Of a DNA stretch of 64,000 bases, positions 38,454 through 47,037 are shown one piece after another; position 1 is the first letter of the stretch, and each line of letters begins with the position of its first letter. The notes beneath the pieces are model-generated. The model had not been told where the DNA came from. It did no database searches and saw only the letters and a list, made by a program, of their open reading frames with translations. The DNA is taken from contig WYAZ01000191.1 of NCBI GenBank assembly GCA_011526105.1, positions 124,001 to 188,000 on the forward strand, written 5' to 3'. Origin of the DNA: Deltaproteobacteria bacterium (GTDB taxonomy: Bacteria; Myxococcota; Kuafuiibacteriia; Kuafuiibacteriales; Kuafuiibacteriaceae). The translations under genes and the position numbers were made by a program.

Positions 38454-38470
38454 AGCAGAAACCGTTCCAA
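38454..38470 (-). promoter_or_regulatory. Sigma-54 (RpoN) promoter candidate upstream of the ECF sigma gene
   Basis: Reading leftward, TTGGAACGGTTTCTGCT matches the RpoN consensus YTGGCACGRNNNTTGCW at all specified positions but two, with GG and GC separated by the required 10 bases. The predicted start is near 38443, giving a leader of about 40 bases to the ATG at 38403. An enhancer-binding activator site would lie further upstream. None could be identified by eye. Confidence 0.55.
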
Positions 38471-38649
38471 GCTGGGCGGGCCCCCGGAACTGGGTCTTTT
38501 CGCACCCGTTGTGGTGTCGCCGACCCCTTCCGTGGTGCCGCAGTCACCTGGACGCTGCCGAATTGACCGCATCGTCTGCCATTTTTGCCACGCGCACTCG
38601 TCCATGAGACGCTCGAAGCTCCACCTTGGTTGCATGAGTTGCGACGTCA

Positions 38650-39738
38650 ATGAGTCTACCTAGGGTGATCCCCCTGGTTTTTCGGAGCTGGGTGGCCATG
38701 GCAGCCCTCTCTGCCGGATTGGGGCTGCAGCGGGCCGAGGCCGAGGACCCGCCCATGAAGGGGCTCGAGCGGGCGCTCGGGTCGCTGAACCGCGACGAGT
38801 CCTTGAGCCGCGCCGCCCGTCGGCACCTGCGAGACCTGGCGCGCGGTACGGCCCACGCGCGGTGGTCGGCGATCCGCGGTGCCCTTCGCCACGAGGGCCT
38901 CGCCGATGCACAGGTCCTCCCCTTCGCCGCGTTCTCCTCCTCCGTGCCCGAGCTCGAGGTCTGGGCCATGCGGTATCTCGACGAGCGCATCGAGTCGCGC
39001 GGGTTCACGCACTATGGCCTCGCGCTGATCGAGGACGGCTCCAGGCGGGGCCTCGCCATCTTCTTCGCCCGACGTCTGGTGGAGTTGCCTCCGTTGCCGG
39101 TGGGGCGCCCGCCCCGCTCACTGCGCGGCGTACTCCTGACGAACGCGACTTCGGTGGAGGGCTACTTCACCCTCGCGAGCGGCGAGGTCCGGCGCGCCGA
39201 GGCCAAAAGGCAAGGTCGCAGCGTGCGTGTCTTGGCGCCCGAGGAGGGCGAAGTGCAGGCCCTCGAGATGATCGTTCATACTTCGAGGGGGCCCGAGGTG
39301 GCCGCGCAGGTCACGTACCACCCAGCACCACGACCGTCCGGACTCCGCGTCGTGGATCTTCCCTCGATGCGGCGAGCCATCACCGAGCTGCGGCGTCAGC
39401 AGGATGCCCCGGCGCTCGAGCCATCCAAGGCACTGGCCGAAGCCGCCGCCGAGCACGCCCGGTGGGTCTGCGAACACAGGCTCGCCGTCCACTTGCGACC
39501 CGACGGCGTGGGTCCGGTCGAGCGCGCACGAGCGGTGGGGTACAAAGGTGAGGTTCTCGAGAACATCGCGATCGCGAGCTCCCTCGAGGAGGCGCACCAG
39601 AACCTGCTCGACAGTCCGAGCCACCGCATGAACCTGCTCGCGGCCGAAGCCAAGCTGCTCGGCCTGGGGGCGGCGGAGCGGACCCTCCCCGGGGGCCCCA
39701 TGAGCTGCCTCGTTCAGCTCTTCGGCGTGGCGCCGTAG
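38650..39738 (+). CDS. Secreted CAP-domain (SCP/YkwD-like) protein
   Basis: A 362-residue exported protein with an N-terminal signal peptide (WVAMAALSAGLGLQRAEA). The first about 220 residues are of unknown fold. The C-terminal 130 residues form a CAP domain (ALAEAAAEHARWVCEHRLA, VGYKGEVLENIAIASSLEEAHQNLLDSPSHRMNLLA in parts). Catalytic-like residues His and Glu of CAP proteins appear in EHARWVC and HRMNLLA, but activity in this family is unsettled. Divergent from the ECF sigma gene with 246 bp between, so the two may share control. Ends 9 bp from convergent CPBP gene. Confidence 0.85.
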   Translation: MSLPRVIPLVFRSWVAMAALSAGLGLQRAEAEDPPMKGLERALGSLNRDESLSRAARRHLRDLARGTAHARWSAIRGALRHEGLADAQVLPFAAFSSSVPELEVWAMRYLDERIESRGFTHYGLALIEDGSRRGLAIFFARRLVELPPLPVGRPPRSLRGVLLTNATSVEGYFTLASGEVRRAEAKRQGRSVRVLAPEEGEVQALEMIVHTSRGPEVAAQVTYHPAPRPSGLRVVDLPSMRRAITELRRQQDAPALEPSKALAEAAAEHARWVCEHRLAVHLRPDGVGPVERARAVGYKGEVLENIAIASSLEEAHQNLLDSPSHRMNLLAAEAKLLGLGAAERTLPGGPMSCLVQLFGVAP

Positions 39739-39747
39739 AGCGCTCGC

Positions 39748-40443
39748 TCAAAGCGGCTTGTACGAGACGAAGAGCGCGTCCGAGAGGACGTTGCAGAAGC
39801 CGTGATAGAGCACCGGTGTCACCAGGCTGTTCGTTCTCGTTCGAAGCAGACCGAAGAGGAGCGCGGGAAAGAACGGCCCGAGGCGATCGAAGCGGTACTC
39901 GCCCGCGAAGTGCCCCAGCGCAAAGACCGCGGACGAGAGAATGATGGCGAGTCCAAAGGGCGTGCCGAAGAGCTTTCGCTTCGCCGGCCAGAGAGCCTCC
40001 ATCCGGCGCTGCAGATAGCCCCGAAAGAAGAGCTCCTCCGGGAGCGCCACCAGGAACACCTGCGTCAGGAGCTTGAATCCGATGCCGTTCGGCCAGCGCG
40101 GCCAGAGCATTCGATGGCCCACCGTGGTCTGCCACAGATGATGCATGAGGGCGAAGGGCACGACGGTGAGCAGACACAAACCGAGCAACAAGAGCAGGTC
40201 GCGACGCAGATCTCCCTTCACGAGGCCGAGCGACTCGTAGCTCAGCCCCGGCCGACGCCCGATGAGAAGGATGGGCACATAGAGCTGCGCCGCGGCCGCC
40301 ACTGTGAACGCGTGACTACCGAAGAACGGCACCGCGCGTCCCAAGTGCTTCACGACCGTAAAGAGAAGCAGGATCCCCAAGCTCGCGTAGGCGACCTCGT
40401 GGAGCAGCTTCTTCCGACCGCCTCCGTCGCCTTCAGGGGCCAA
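39748..40443 (-). CDS. CPBP-family intramembrane metalloprotease
   Basis: A 231-residue membrane protein with about six hydrophobic segments and the CAAX/CPBP motif EELFFRGYL (Glu-Glu-x3-Arg), a later His in FALGHF and a HGFCN segment, the usual metal-binding and catalytic residues. Members cleave prenylated proteins, process bacteriocins or act on signalling proteins; substrate here unknown. The start is TTG 40443, the first reasonable codon in frame, and lies inside the 3' end of the upstream gene (11-bp overlap), so it is translationally coupled to it. An in-frame upstream start would not be hydrophobic and lies entirely in the neighbour. Confidence 0.82.
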   Translation of the reverse strand: MAPEGDGGGRKKLLHEVAYASLGILLLFTVVKHLGRAVPFFGSHAFTVAAAAQLYVPILLIGRRPGLSYESLGLVKGDLRRDLLLLLGLCLLTVVPFALMHHLWQTTVGHRMLWPRWPNGIGFKLLTQVFLVALPEELFFRGYLQRRMEALWPAKRKLFGTPFGLAIILSSAVFALGHFAGEYRFDRLGPFFPALLFGLLRTRTNSLVTPVLYHGFCNVLSDALFVSYKPL

Positions 40444-41041
40444 GCACCACTCCGCGCAGAAACGGGATGATACCGTCGAAGGGCACCACGACGGACGAGC
40501 GCCGACCGCCGCGCGTGACCACTCCGAGGACTTCGCCCTGGATCGAGAGGACCGGGCCGCCCGGATCACCGGGCGCGGCCACGCTGAGCACACCCGCCTT
40601 CGTGCGACGCTGGACGACGCCTGCAAAGGGCTCGGGTCCACGTTCCCCGGCTCGGATGATCACCACCCAGCTCTCGGGAAGGAGGGACGACGTGGCCGCA
40701 ACCGGCAAGGGAGGAGGTCGCGAGTCGCGACCCGCCGAACGCAGCCGGCCCACCGCGAGCCCCGTCGCCTCATCGTGTCCCAGAAGATCCAAGCCTCGCC
40801 GCTGTCCGTCGAAGAGCACCCCCTCGAGGTAGCCTTTGGGAGGGCTCTTGGCGAAGAAGACCACCTCCCCCTCCGCGCCCACCACGAAGCCGCTTGAAGA
40901 TCGACTCTCGCCCTCCGTCCAAGTCACCCAAACCATGGACGCTCTCGAATTTAGGAAGACCTCCCCGTACACCGACGGACCTTGGCCTGGCAGGGCCAAC
41001 ACTGTGAGGCCAGTCATGATCTCGAGACCGCCCAGGATCAT
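40433..41041 (-). CDS. Trypsin/HtrA-fold protein without catalytic residues
   Basis: A 202-residue protein whose sequence order follows an S1C/HtrA protease: SSGFVVGAEGEVVFFAKS, GLDLLGHDEATGLAVGRL, and AAPGDPGGPVLSIQGEVLGVV. All three catalytic residues are replaced. The His-containing TNAHV strand reads FFAKS, the Asp strand DLAV reads GLAV, and GDSGGP reads GDPGGP (Pro160). The N-terminus (MILGGLEIMTGLTVLALP) looks like a weak signal sequence or membrane anchor. It is therefore a non-catalytic, probably periplasmic binding partner. It overlaps the CPBP gene, and its start lies 25 bp from a divergent gene. The start could also be ATG 41017. Confidence 0.72.
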   Translation of the reverse strand: MILGGLEIMTGLTVLALPGQGPSVYGEVFLNSRASMVWVTWTEGESRSSSGFVVGAEGEVVFFAKSPPKGYLEGVLFDGQRRGLDLLGHDEATGLAVGRLRSAGRDSRPPPLPVAATSSLLPESWVVIIRAGERGPEPFAGVVQRRTKAGVLSVAAPGDPGGPVLSIQGEVLGVVTRGGRRSSVVVPFDGIIPFLRGVVLGP

Positions 41042-41066
41042 TTCGGAAGCATATACTCGTTCCGGG

Positions 41067-42041
41067 ATGAGCGCGCTCGCTTCCGTGTTCGCTGCCGCTT
41101 GGCTCCTCGCCGCCCCACCGGCCGGAGCCGCTCCTTCTGCGCCCATGACCGGGGCCGGCCCGCTGAAGCTCGCTCCGGCCGCCCCGAGGGTTCTGATCCG
41201 ACCCGAGCGCACCCCCAAACACCCGGCGCCGGTGCGGACCACGAAGGCACCACCCCCGAAGCCCGCCGAACCCCCGTGCGAGGGCGTGCGTCCGGAGGGA
41301 CTCGAGCTGCCGTTCCGTCCGGGGGAAGAGCTCTCCTACGACATCCTGATCGCAGGCCTCTACGTCGGACGCATGGAGACCAAAGTCGGCCGGCCCAGAA
41401 CCGTTGGAGGCCAGAGCGTCGTGAGCCTGTTCGGTCGCGCCTTCTCGAGCGTCGTGGTCTCGGGGCTCCAGAAGTTCGAGGGCCGTTACATGGCGCTCTC
41501 GGATCCGAAGACGCTGCGCCCCTACGGAGTCAAGGTCGAGTCCACCTATGGTCGTGACCCGCGCCGAGAGACGGCGCGCTTCTTCGAGGCTCAGCGAGGT
41601 GTCGAGACGGACTTCTTGCACATGGGCCGCGAGGGACGCTACCGCTACGAACGCGACTCGCAGCTGTACGACGCGCTCAGCGTCCTCTTCTTGGCGCGGA
41701 GCCTGCCGCTGCGAGAAGGCTATAGCGCGTGCCAAGAGGTCTACTCCACGCGCCGCCTCTGGCGCATGGAAGCGAAGGTCGAAAAGCCGAGCACGATGAA
41801 CACGCCGGCGGGAGAGCGGCCCGTCGACGTCATCTCGATGCGCATCATACGGATGGTGGATGAGAAGCAACACGGCCTCTTGCCCGAACTCATCGTCGAT
41901 GGAGAGGTGTGGCTGTCGAAGGATCGCACCCGCACCCCCATGGCCTTCGAGCTGCGCTCTCGGCTCGGTAACGCGCGCGGCGAGCTCCGAAGATGGGTGA
42001 TCGAGGGTGATAGCCACGACCCGGAGTGGGCTTCATTCTGA
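41067..42041 (+). CDS. DUF3108 family exported protein
   Basis: A 324-residue exported protein (signal peptide ALASVFAAAWLLAAPPAGA, proline- and alanine-rich linker to about residue 70). The DUF3108 fold follows (GEELSYDILIAGLYVGRMETKVG, RYMALSDPKTLRPYGVKVES, VDVISMRIIRMV). Function is unknown; the family is periplasmic and all-beta. It starts 25 bp from the divergent pseudo-protease start, and its last 9 bases overlap the convergent PAP2 gene. The long upstream extension of the open frame is antisense to neighbouring genes and was rejected. Confidence 0.85.
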   Translation: MSALASVFAAAWLLAAPPAGAAPSAPMTGAGPLKLAPAAPRVLIRPERTPKHPAPVRTTKAPPPKPAEPPCEGVRPEGLELPFRPGEELSYDILIAGLYVGRMETKVGRPRTVGGQSVVSLFGRAFSSVVVSGLQKFEGRYMALSDPKTLRPYGVKVESTYGRDPRRETARFFEAQRGVETDFLHMGREGRYRYERDSQLYDALSVLFLARSLPLREGYSACQEVYSTRRLWRMEAKVEKPSTMNTPAGERPVDVISMRIIRMVDEKQHGLLPELIVDGEVWLSKDRTRTPMAFELRSRLGNARGELRRWVIEGDSHDPEWASF

Positions 42042-42578
42042 GGTGGGCTTCGCGGCCGGGAGGAAGCGTCGTTCGAGCCTGAGCCCGATGAGACCCACGA
42101 AGGCTCCAAGCAGCGCTCCCGCGAGCGCACCCGCCGTCACATCGGACGGGAAGTGCACGCCGAGCACGATTCGAGATCCAGACACCAGCACCGCCACGGG
42201 TGCGAGTACGAACAGCGCGCGAGGCCAAAAAAGGCCGCCCGTGACCGCGAGAGCAAAGGCGTTTGTGGCGTGTCCCGAGGGGAAGCTCCGACCGGTGCCG
42301 CATCCATCCGGGGTGTGCAAGTCCTTTCGAATGTGACAGGGACGATCGCGATCGAAGATCGGCTTGGCCACTCGGCTCACCACCAAGTCGCCGAGCCCAA
42401 AGACGAAGAGCAGCGAGGCCACCATCAGCGGACGACGGCGCTGGAGCGCCACCGCCGACAGAGGCACCAGCGCGAGCACCGGCACCCAGTACGAAGACAA
42501 GAAACTCGCGAAGGAAGCCCCGAGGGGCCCGGCCGCCCATCGGTTGAGCGCAAAGAGAAGCGCCCAATCCGTCTCCAT
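42033..42578 (-). CDS. PAP2-family membrane phosphatase
   Basis: A 181-residue integral membrane enzyme with the three PAP2/acid-phosphatase motifs: KPIFDRDRP (KxxxxxxRP), PSGH and SRIVLGVHFPSD (SRxxxxxHxxxD). Five or six hydrophobic segments are seen. Members dephosphorylate undecaprenyl pyrophosphate, phosphatidate or other lipid phosphates. Its ATG overlaps the hemF stop by one base, so it is translated after HemF without an obvious functional link. The start METDWALLFALN at 42578 is preferred because the upstream frame lies within hemF. Confidence 0.88.
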   Translation of the reverse strand: METDWALLFALNRWAAGPLGASFASFLSSYWVPVLALVPLSAVALQRRRPLMVASLLFVFGLGDLVVSRVAKPIFDRDRPCHIRKDLHTPDGCGTGRSFPSGHATNAFALAVTGGLFWPRALFVLAPVAVLVSGSRIVLGVHFPSDVTAGALAGALLGAFVGLIGLRLERRFLPAAKPTSE

Positions 42579-43501
42579 CAGTCGACCCACCCACGCGGCG
42601 TGCGAAGGACCTCGAGCAGCTCGGCCTCCTTGCTCCCTGCCTCGGGCTCGTAGCCGTAGGTCCACTTCACCGGGCTTGGAAGGCTGACGAGGATCGACTC
42701 GACACGGCCGTCGGTCTTGAGCCCGAAGGTCGTGCCGCGATCGTAGACGAGGTTGAACTCGACGTAGCGGCCGCGCCGATGGAGCTGCCAGTCGCGTTCG
42801 GCTTCCGAGAAGTTCACGTTCTTGCGGCGCTCGAGAATCGGCACGTAGGCATCCAAGAAGGAGCCGCCCGCGTCCTTGACGAAGCGCTCGACGTGCTCGA
42901 GGTCCGCCGCCTTGCCGCCGAGTTCGGGCGCATCGATGCCGAGGTAGTCGAAGAAGATGCCGCCCACACCGCGCGCTTCCTTGCGATGCGGGATGTAGAA
43001 GTACTCGTCACACCACTTCTTGAGCCCGCCATACGAGGCCACCTCGCTCCGATCGCACACGTCCTTCCACACCTGATGGAAGTGCCGAGCGTCCTCGGGA
43101 TAGAGCACGTGCGGAGTGAGATCCGCGCCGCCGCCAAACCACGCCACGCTGTCCCCCGCCTTGCCTTTCTCGAGGTACCGAAAGTTCGCGTGCACCGTGG
43201 GCGCGTGAGGATTTCTCGGGTGAAGGATGAGGCTGATGCCGGTGGCCATGAACTCGCGTCCGCGGCCGGGAAACTGCTGGGCGAAGGCCTCGCTCATCTC
43301 TCCAGTGACGAAGGAGACCATCACGCCCCCCTTCTCGATCACGTGACCGTCCTGGAGCACCTTCGATCGCCCGCCCCCGCCGGCCGGGCGATCCCATGTG
43401 TCGGTTTGAAACGGACGCCCGTCGATGGTCGCGACCGTCTCGGTGATCTTGTCCTGCAGATCGAGGAAGAACTGGTGCGCGCGTTCGGCTCGGGTGCTCA
43501 T
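42578..43501 (-). CDS. hemF: Oxygen-dependent coproporphyrinogen III oxidase
   Basis: A 307-residue enzyme that decarboxylates coproporphyrinogen III to protoporphyrinogen IX using oxygen, in haem synthesis. Segments WFGGGADLTP (family signature, about residue 115), RKEARGVGGIFFDYL (substrate region), HRRGRYVEFNLVYDRGT and EFNLVYDRGTTFGLKT are intact. It is the aerobic form, so this organism is expected to use oxygen. Starts at ATG 43501. Divergent from the large lipase-like gene with 168 bp between. Confidence 0.96.
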   Translation of the reverse strand: MSTRAERAHQFFLDLQDKITETVATIDGRPFQTDTWDRPAGGGGRSKVLQDGHVIEKGGVMVSFVTGEMSEAFAQQFPGRGREFMATGISLILHPRNPHAPTVHANFRYLEKGKAGDSVAWFGGGADLTPHVLYPEDARHFHQVWKDVCDRSEVASYGGLKKWCDEYFYIPHRKEARGVGGIFFDYLGIDAPELGGKAADLEHVERFVKDAGGSFLDAYVPILERRKNVNFSEAERDWQLHRRGRYVEFNLVYDRGTTFGLKTDGRVESILVSLPSPVKWTYGYEPEAGSKEAELLEVLRTPRGWVD

Positions 43502-43669
43502 CGGGCCGGAGTATCGACCCCACCGCCCTCCGGTTCCAGCCGGAGCCGAGATCAGGGAGAATCCCCAAAAAAAGGCTATCCCTTCCATTTGTTTCGTGTT
43601 AACTCGCGCCTGATTCACCGGCCCGGCGAGCGGACGAAACCGCGGAGCCCGGCAGAAAGAGGGAGGAAG

Positions 43670-46600
43670 ATGCGCGAGCTCGGAACCAATAAGCTGCACA
43701 TTGTCCTGGGATTGGCGACCAGCCTGGTCGCGAATGCATTCATCAGCGGCTGCGGCAAGGATCTCAACATCGACCCGCCGGTCAGCTTGGACGACTACGT
43801 CATTGCTCAGTTCGACCCGAGCAACCCCATCCCTGTGTTCAATCTGGTCACCACGCCCACCGCGCTGGTCCAGAACCCAGACGGCACCCTGAACGTCCCC
43901 CTCGCCGAGTGCGAGGCCGGCACGGTGAAGCAATGCGCACAGTTCGCCGGCGGCTGGGCCCCGAACTCGCCCATCACGTTCTTCTTCTCCGGCCAGGTGG
44001 ATCCGAACTCGGTCGCCGGAGGCCTCAAGTTCTTGAAGCTCTCGACCGCCGGCGGCGCCCCCACGCCCGTCGAGTTCACGGTCCTGGCCTCGAACCAGGC
44101 ACGGCCCCCACCCCCTGAGGCCTGCAAGACCCAGTTCAACTACGAAGACGGTCAGGTGCCTCCGGGCGTTCAAGTGGTCATCCAGCCCGCGACCCCGCTC
44201 GATCCGGCCACCCCGTACGTGGTCCTCGTCGAGAGCTACGACGGCGGCGGACTTCAGGCCCTCGAAGCGCCCAACCCGGTCGTGCAGCCCAGTGCGCTCT
44301 TCTACATCATGAACAAGCCGCGCGAGAACGCGCCGGTCTGTCTGTTCGCTGCCGACGGCACGCTCGCGGACCCCCGCGCCGAGTGCAACACCCCCGGCGT
44401 CGACCCCTCCACCGTGATCGTGGACCCGCTGCTCCGCAGCCAGGTGCAGACCGCGGTGATCAACGCGCTCCCCGGTGAGCCGAAGCCGAAGGTCTGGGGT
44501 ACTCTGACCGACGAAGAGAAGGTTCAAGTCAACGCGGCGGTTGCGGGCCAGGTCCCCACGCTCGCTCGCCTCTACGGCTACTTCGATCTCATGATCAACG
44601 GGCTCGCCAATGCGGGGGCCATCGACCGCAGCAAGCTCGTCTTCGGCACGCTCTGGACGACCGAGAACCTCCCGGCGGCCAACCTCGTGTTCGACCCCGC
44701 CAACAGCGAAGTCCCCTTCCCCAACGTCCCGCTGCTCACCGTCGAAGACCAGGCCACCACCACCGGCTTGCGCGTCAATCTGCCGGTGCCCGCGGATCCC
44801 GGCATCCAGCAGCTGCTCGTTCAGAACTTGAACGGCCTGGATGGCTTCTCGCTCTTCGGCTCCCATACTTTGTCGGTGCAGGGCAGCCTCGACATGACCA
44901 GCTTGGCCGACTCGCTGCTCGTGTATGAGCTGGACGCCACCGGCGCCCCCGTGGGCGACCGCATCACCTTCACTGCGACCGTGGCCCCCACCGCGGTGGC
45001 CGGGCGCGGGCAGCTCCGCATGCGCCCTGCCACGCCGCTCAAGCAGGCCACGCGCTACGCCATCGGCATCACCAAGAGGGTCAAGGCCGCCAACGGTGGT
45101 TCCGTCGGCATCGCCCCCACCTACAACCTGCTCAAGGACCCAAACCCCGTCTACGCGGAGGGCAAGGCGCGGGACTCGATCGTCCCCATTCTGCAGTGCT
45201 CGACCGTGCCGGTGACCGGAATGCTCGCCACCCCCGAGCAGGTGAACGGCAGCGCGGACGCCCTCGAGAACCAGCTCAACCGGGCGCGATGGCAGCCGGC
45301 CTTCCAGGCCTTCGAGCGCTTGCCCACCCCGATCTCGAGGACCGAGATGCTCATCGCTTGGACCTACGTCACTCAGAACGTGACCAACGCGGTGGACATC
45401 GCCAGCGGCGCGCTCAGTGAAGCGGGCTGGGAGCAGCTGCTCGCCCCCAACAACATCGCGCGTCTCGCGCCCGTGGACTTGAATGGTCCGAACCCCGGGG
45501 TGTCCATCGTGGGCACCGCCTCGGTCACGGCCTTCTTGCAGGTGGTCGAGCGGTTCTGCATCGGCCTGCTCTGCCAGACCGGCAGCATCGGGGATGCTGC
45601 GGCCTGCACCACCGCGACCGCGTGCCTGGCGGGCACCGAGACCGACCCGCAGACCTGCTCGGACGCTCGCGCCGCCGTTGAAGCCGACACCTTCTGCACT
45701 GTGGCCAAGACCCTCTTGACCAGCAACGTGCGCGAGATTCGCCGCTATGATGCCGCCACCTATCGCGTCACCAGCGGCAATCCGCTGAACCCCACGCAAG
45801 GTGCCTTCGATCCTGCGCGCTTCATGCAGCCGGTGGTTCGCAAGGCTCCGGTCTGGGTCATCCTGCCCGCCGCCGCAGAGCCCAACACCGGCTACCCGGT
45901 GACCATCTTCCAGCACGGCATCACTCGCGAGAAGGAAGACGGCTTCTTCATCGCGAACAGCCTGGCCGGCGCGGGTCAGGCCACGGTGCTGATGGACGGC
46001 ATCTGGCACGGGGAGCGAGTCTCCGACCTCGTCGACAACACCACCGGCGCGCCCTGCAATAACGCCTCGGGGCTACCCGGGATCGACCCCGATCTCGTCG
46101 ACTGCAACAAGACCACGAACACGTGCACCGCTCGTACGGGCGGCGAAGTTTGCGACGGCATCCCGGACCCTTCGGGCACCGGCGCCATCGCGGTGAGTCC
46201 GTTCACCATTCGCGACGGCCTGCGCCAAGCGACCATCGATCACCTCACCTTGATTCGTGCCATCCGCGCAGAGCGCACCGAGCTCTCCGACCTGGATCCG
46301 GACTTGATCAGCTACGCGGGTCAGTCCCTCGGCGCCATCATGGGCGGAAACCTTCTGCCCTACGTGCCGGACTTGAACGCAGCGGCGCTCAACGTAGGTG
46401 GTGGCAGCATCGTGAACCTCCTGTTCCTCAACCCCCCGTTCGCCAGCCGCTTGAACCCGGCGTTGGTGAGCGCGGGCGTCTGTGAACTGATTGACGCTGC
46501 GAACCCCGGCCGCGGCTGCCAGCCCACGGCGGCATATCTGCAGTTCCTCTCGGTGGTCGGCTGGGTCGTCGAGCCGGGTGACCCGCTCACCACCAGCATC

Positions 46601-47020
46601 GGCGTCCGGGACTCGCGGCCCGTGCTCGGCATGCCCAGCATGAGCATCCCCGCCTTCGGCAACGACCGAATCCTGATGCAGATGGCCATCCCAGACGGCG
46701 TCGTCCCCAATGCCACCACCAAGGCGATGGGCGGCGTGTACGGGTTCGACTTCCGTGACAACTCGGCCACCTCACACTTCCAGACCTACAACGTGGGCGG
46801 CACCGACTGCCACGGCTTCCTGCTCCTGCCCAACCCCGCCGTTTGTGGCGTGGCCGGGCCGGGCACGCAGAGCGCGTTCAATAACTCGCTCTGCGCCACG
46901 TTGGGCGCGCAGCGGCAGGCCGCCGGCTTCATCGCCAGCGGCGGAAACGCAGTCCCGGGCCGGGTGTTCGACCCGGTTCCAGGTGTTCTCAACTGCCCAA
47001 CCGATTTCCCCATTCAGTGA
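43670..47020 (+). CDS. Large lipoprotein with C-terminal alpha/beta-hydrolase (lipase-like)
   Basis: A 1116-residue lipoprotein (lipobox FISGC, Cys27, with a strong GGGAGGAAG ribosome site). The first about 450 residues are beta-rich, with Ig-like and choice-of-anchor-type sequence (PNSPITFFFSGQVDPNSVAG). The C-terminal part has an alpha/beta-hydrolase: YPVTIFQHGITREKEDGF with a His and nearby oxyanion loop, then the nucleophile elbow SYAGQSLGAIMGG (Gly-Gln-Ser-Leu-Gly, about residue 884), and a catalytic Asp/His pair in GGTDCHGF. It resembles the bacterial virulence factor lipase family. It precedes a FadL porin by 17 bp, so hydrolysed fatty acids could be taken up by that channel. Confidence 0.85.
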   Translation: MRELGTNKLHIVLGLATSLVANAFISGCGKDLNIDPPVSLDDYVIAQFDPSNPIPVFNLVTTPTALVQNPDGTLNVPLAECEAGTVKQCAQFAGGWAPNSPITFFFSGQVDPNSVAGGLKFLKLSTAGGAPTPVEFTVLASNQARPPPPEACKTQFNYEDGQVPPGVQVVIQPATPLDPATPYVVLVESYDGGGLQALEAPNPVVQPSALFYIMNKPRENAPVCLFAADGTLADPRAECNTPGVDPSTVIVDPLLRSQVQTAVINALPGEPKPKVWGTLTDEEKVQVNAAVAGQVPTLARLYGYFDLMINGLANAGAIDRSKLVFGTLWTTENLPAANLVFDPANSEVPFPNVPLLTVEDQATTTGLRVNLPVPADPGIQQLLVQNLNGLDGFSLFGSHTLSVQGSLDMTSLADSLLVYELDATGAPVGDRITFTATVAPTAVAGRGQLRMRPATPLKQATRYAIGITKRVKAANGGSVGIAPTYNLLKDPNPVYAEGKARDSIVPILQCSTVPVTGMLATPEQVNGSADALENQLNRARWQPAFQAFERLPTPISRTEMLIAWTYVTQNVTNAVDIASGALSEAGWEQLLAPNNIARLAPVDLNGPNPGVSIVGTASVTAFLQVVERFCIGLLCQTGSIGDAAACTTATACLAGTETDPQTCSDARAAVEADTFCTVAKTLLTSNVREIRRYDAATYRVTSGNPLNPTQGAFDPARFMQPVVRKAPVWVILPAAAEPNTGYPVTIFQHGITREKEDGFFIANSLAGAGQATVLMDGIWHGERVSDLVDNTTGAPCNNASGLPGIDPDLVDCNKTTNTCTARTGGEVCDGIPDPSGTGAIAVSPFTIRDGLRQATIDHLTLIRAIRAERTELSDLDPDLISYAGQSLGAIMGGNLLPYVPDLNAAALNVGGGSIVNLLFLNPPFASRLNPALVSAGVCELIDAANPGRGCQPTAAYLQFLSVVGWVVEPGDPLTTSIGVRDSRPVLGMPSMSIPAFGNDRILMQMAIPDGVVPNATTKAMGGVYGFDFRDNSATSHFQTYNVGGTDCHGFLLLPNPAVCGVAGPGTQSAFNNSLCATLGAQRQAAGFIASGGNAVPGRVFDPVPGVLNCPTDFPIQ

Positions 47021-47037
47021 ACGCGGAGGATTGAGCC

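Noticed and set aside
43528-43545. Hairpin ctccgg/ccggag between hemF and the lipase gene
   Set aside because: It lies upstream of both divergent genes, so termination makes no sense. An operator role cannot be supported without a regulator or conservation.
42578-46009. A 1143-codon leftward open frame that includes hemF and continues through the lipase gene
   Set aside because: hemF starts at 43501. The remainder is antisense to the lipase gene, is Asp/Gly/His/Arg-rich without domains, and is the usual GC-rich shadow.
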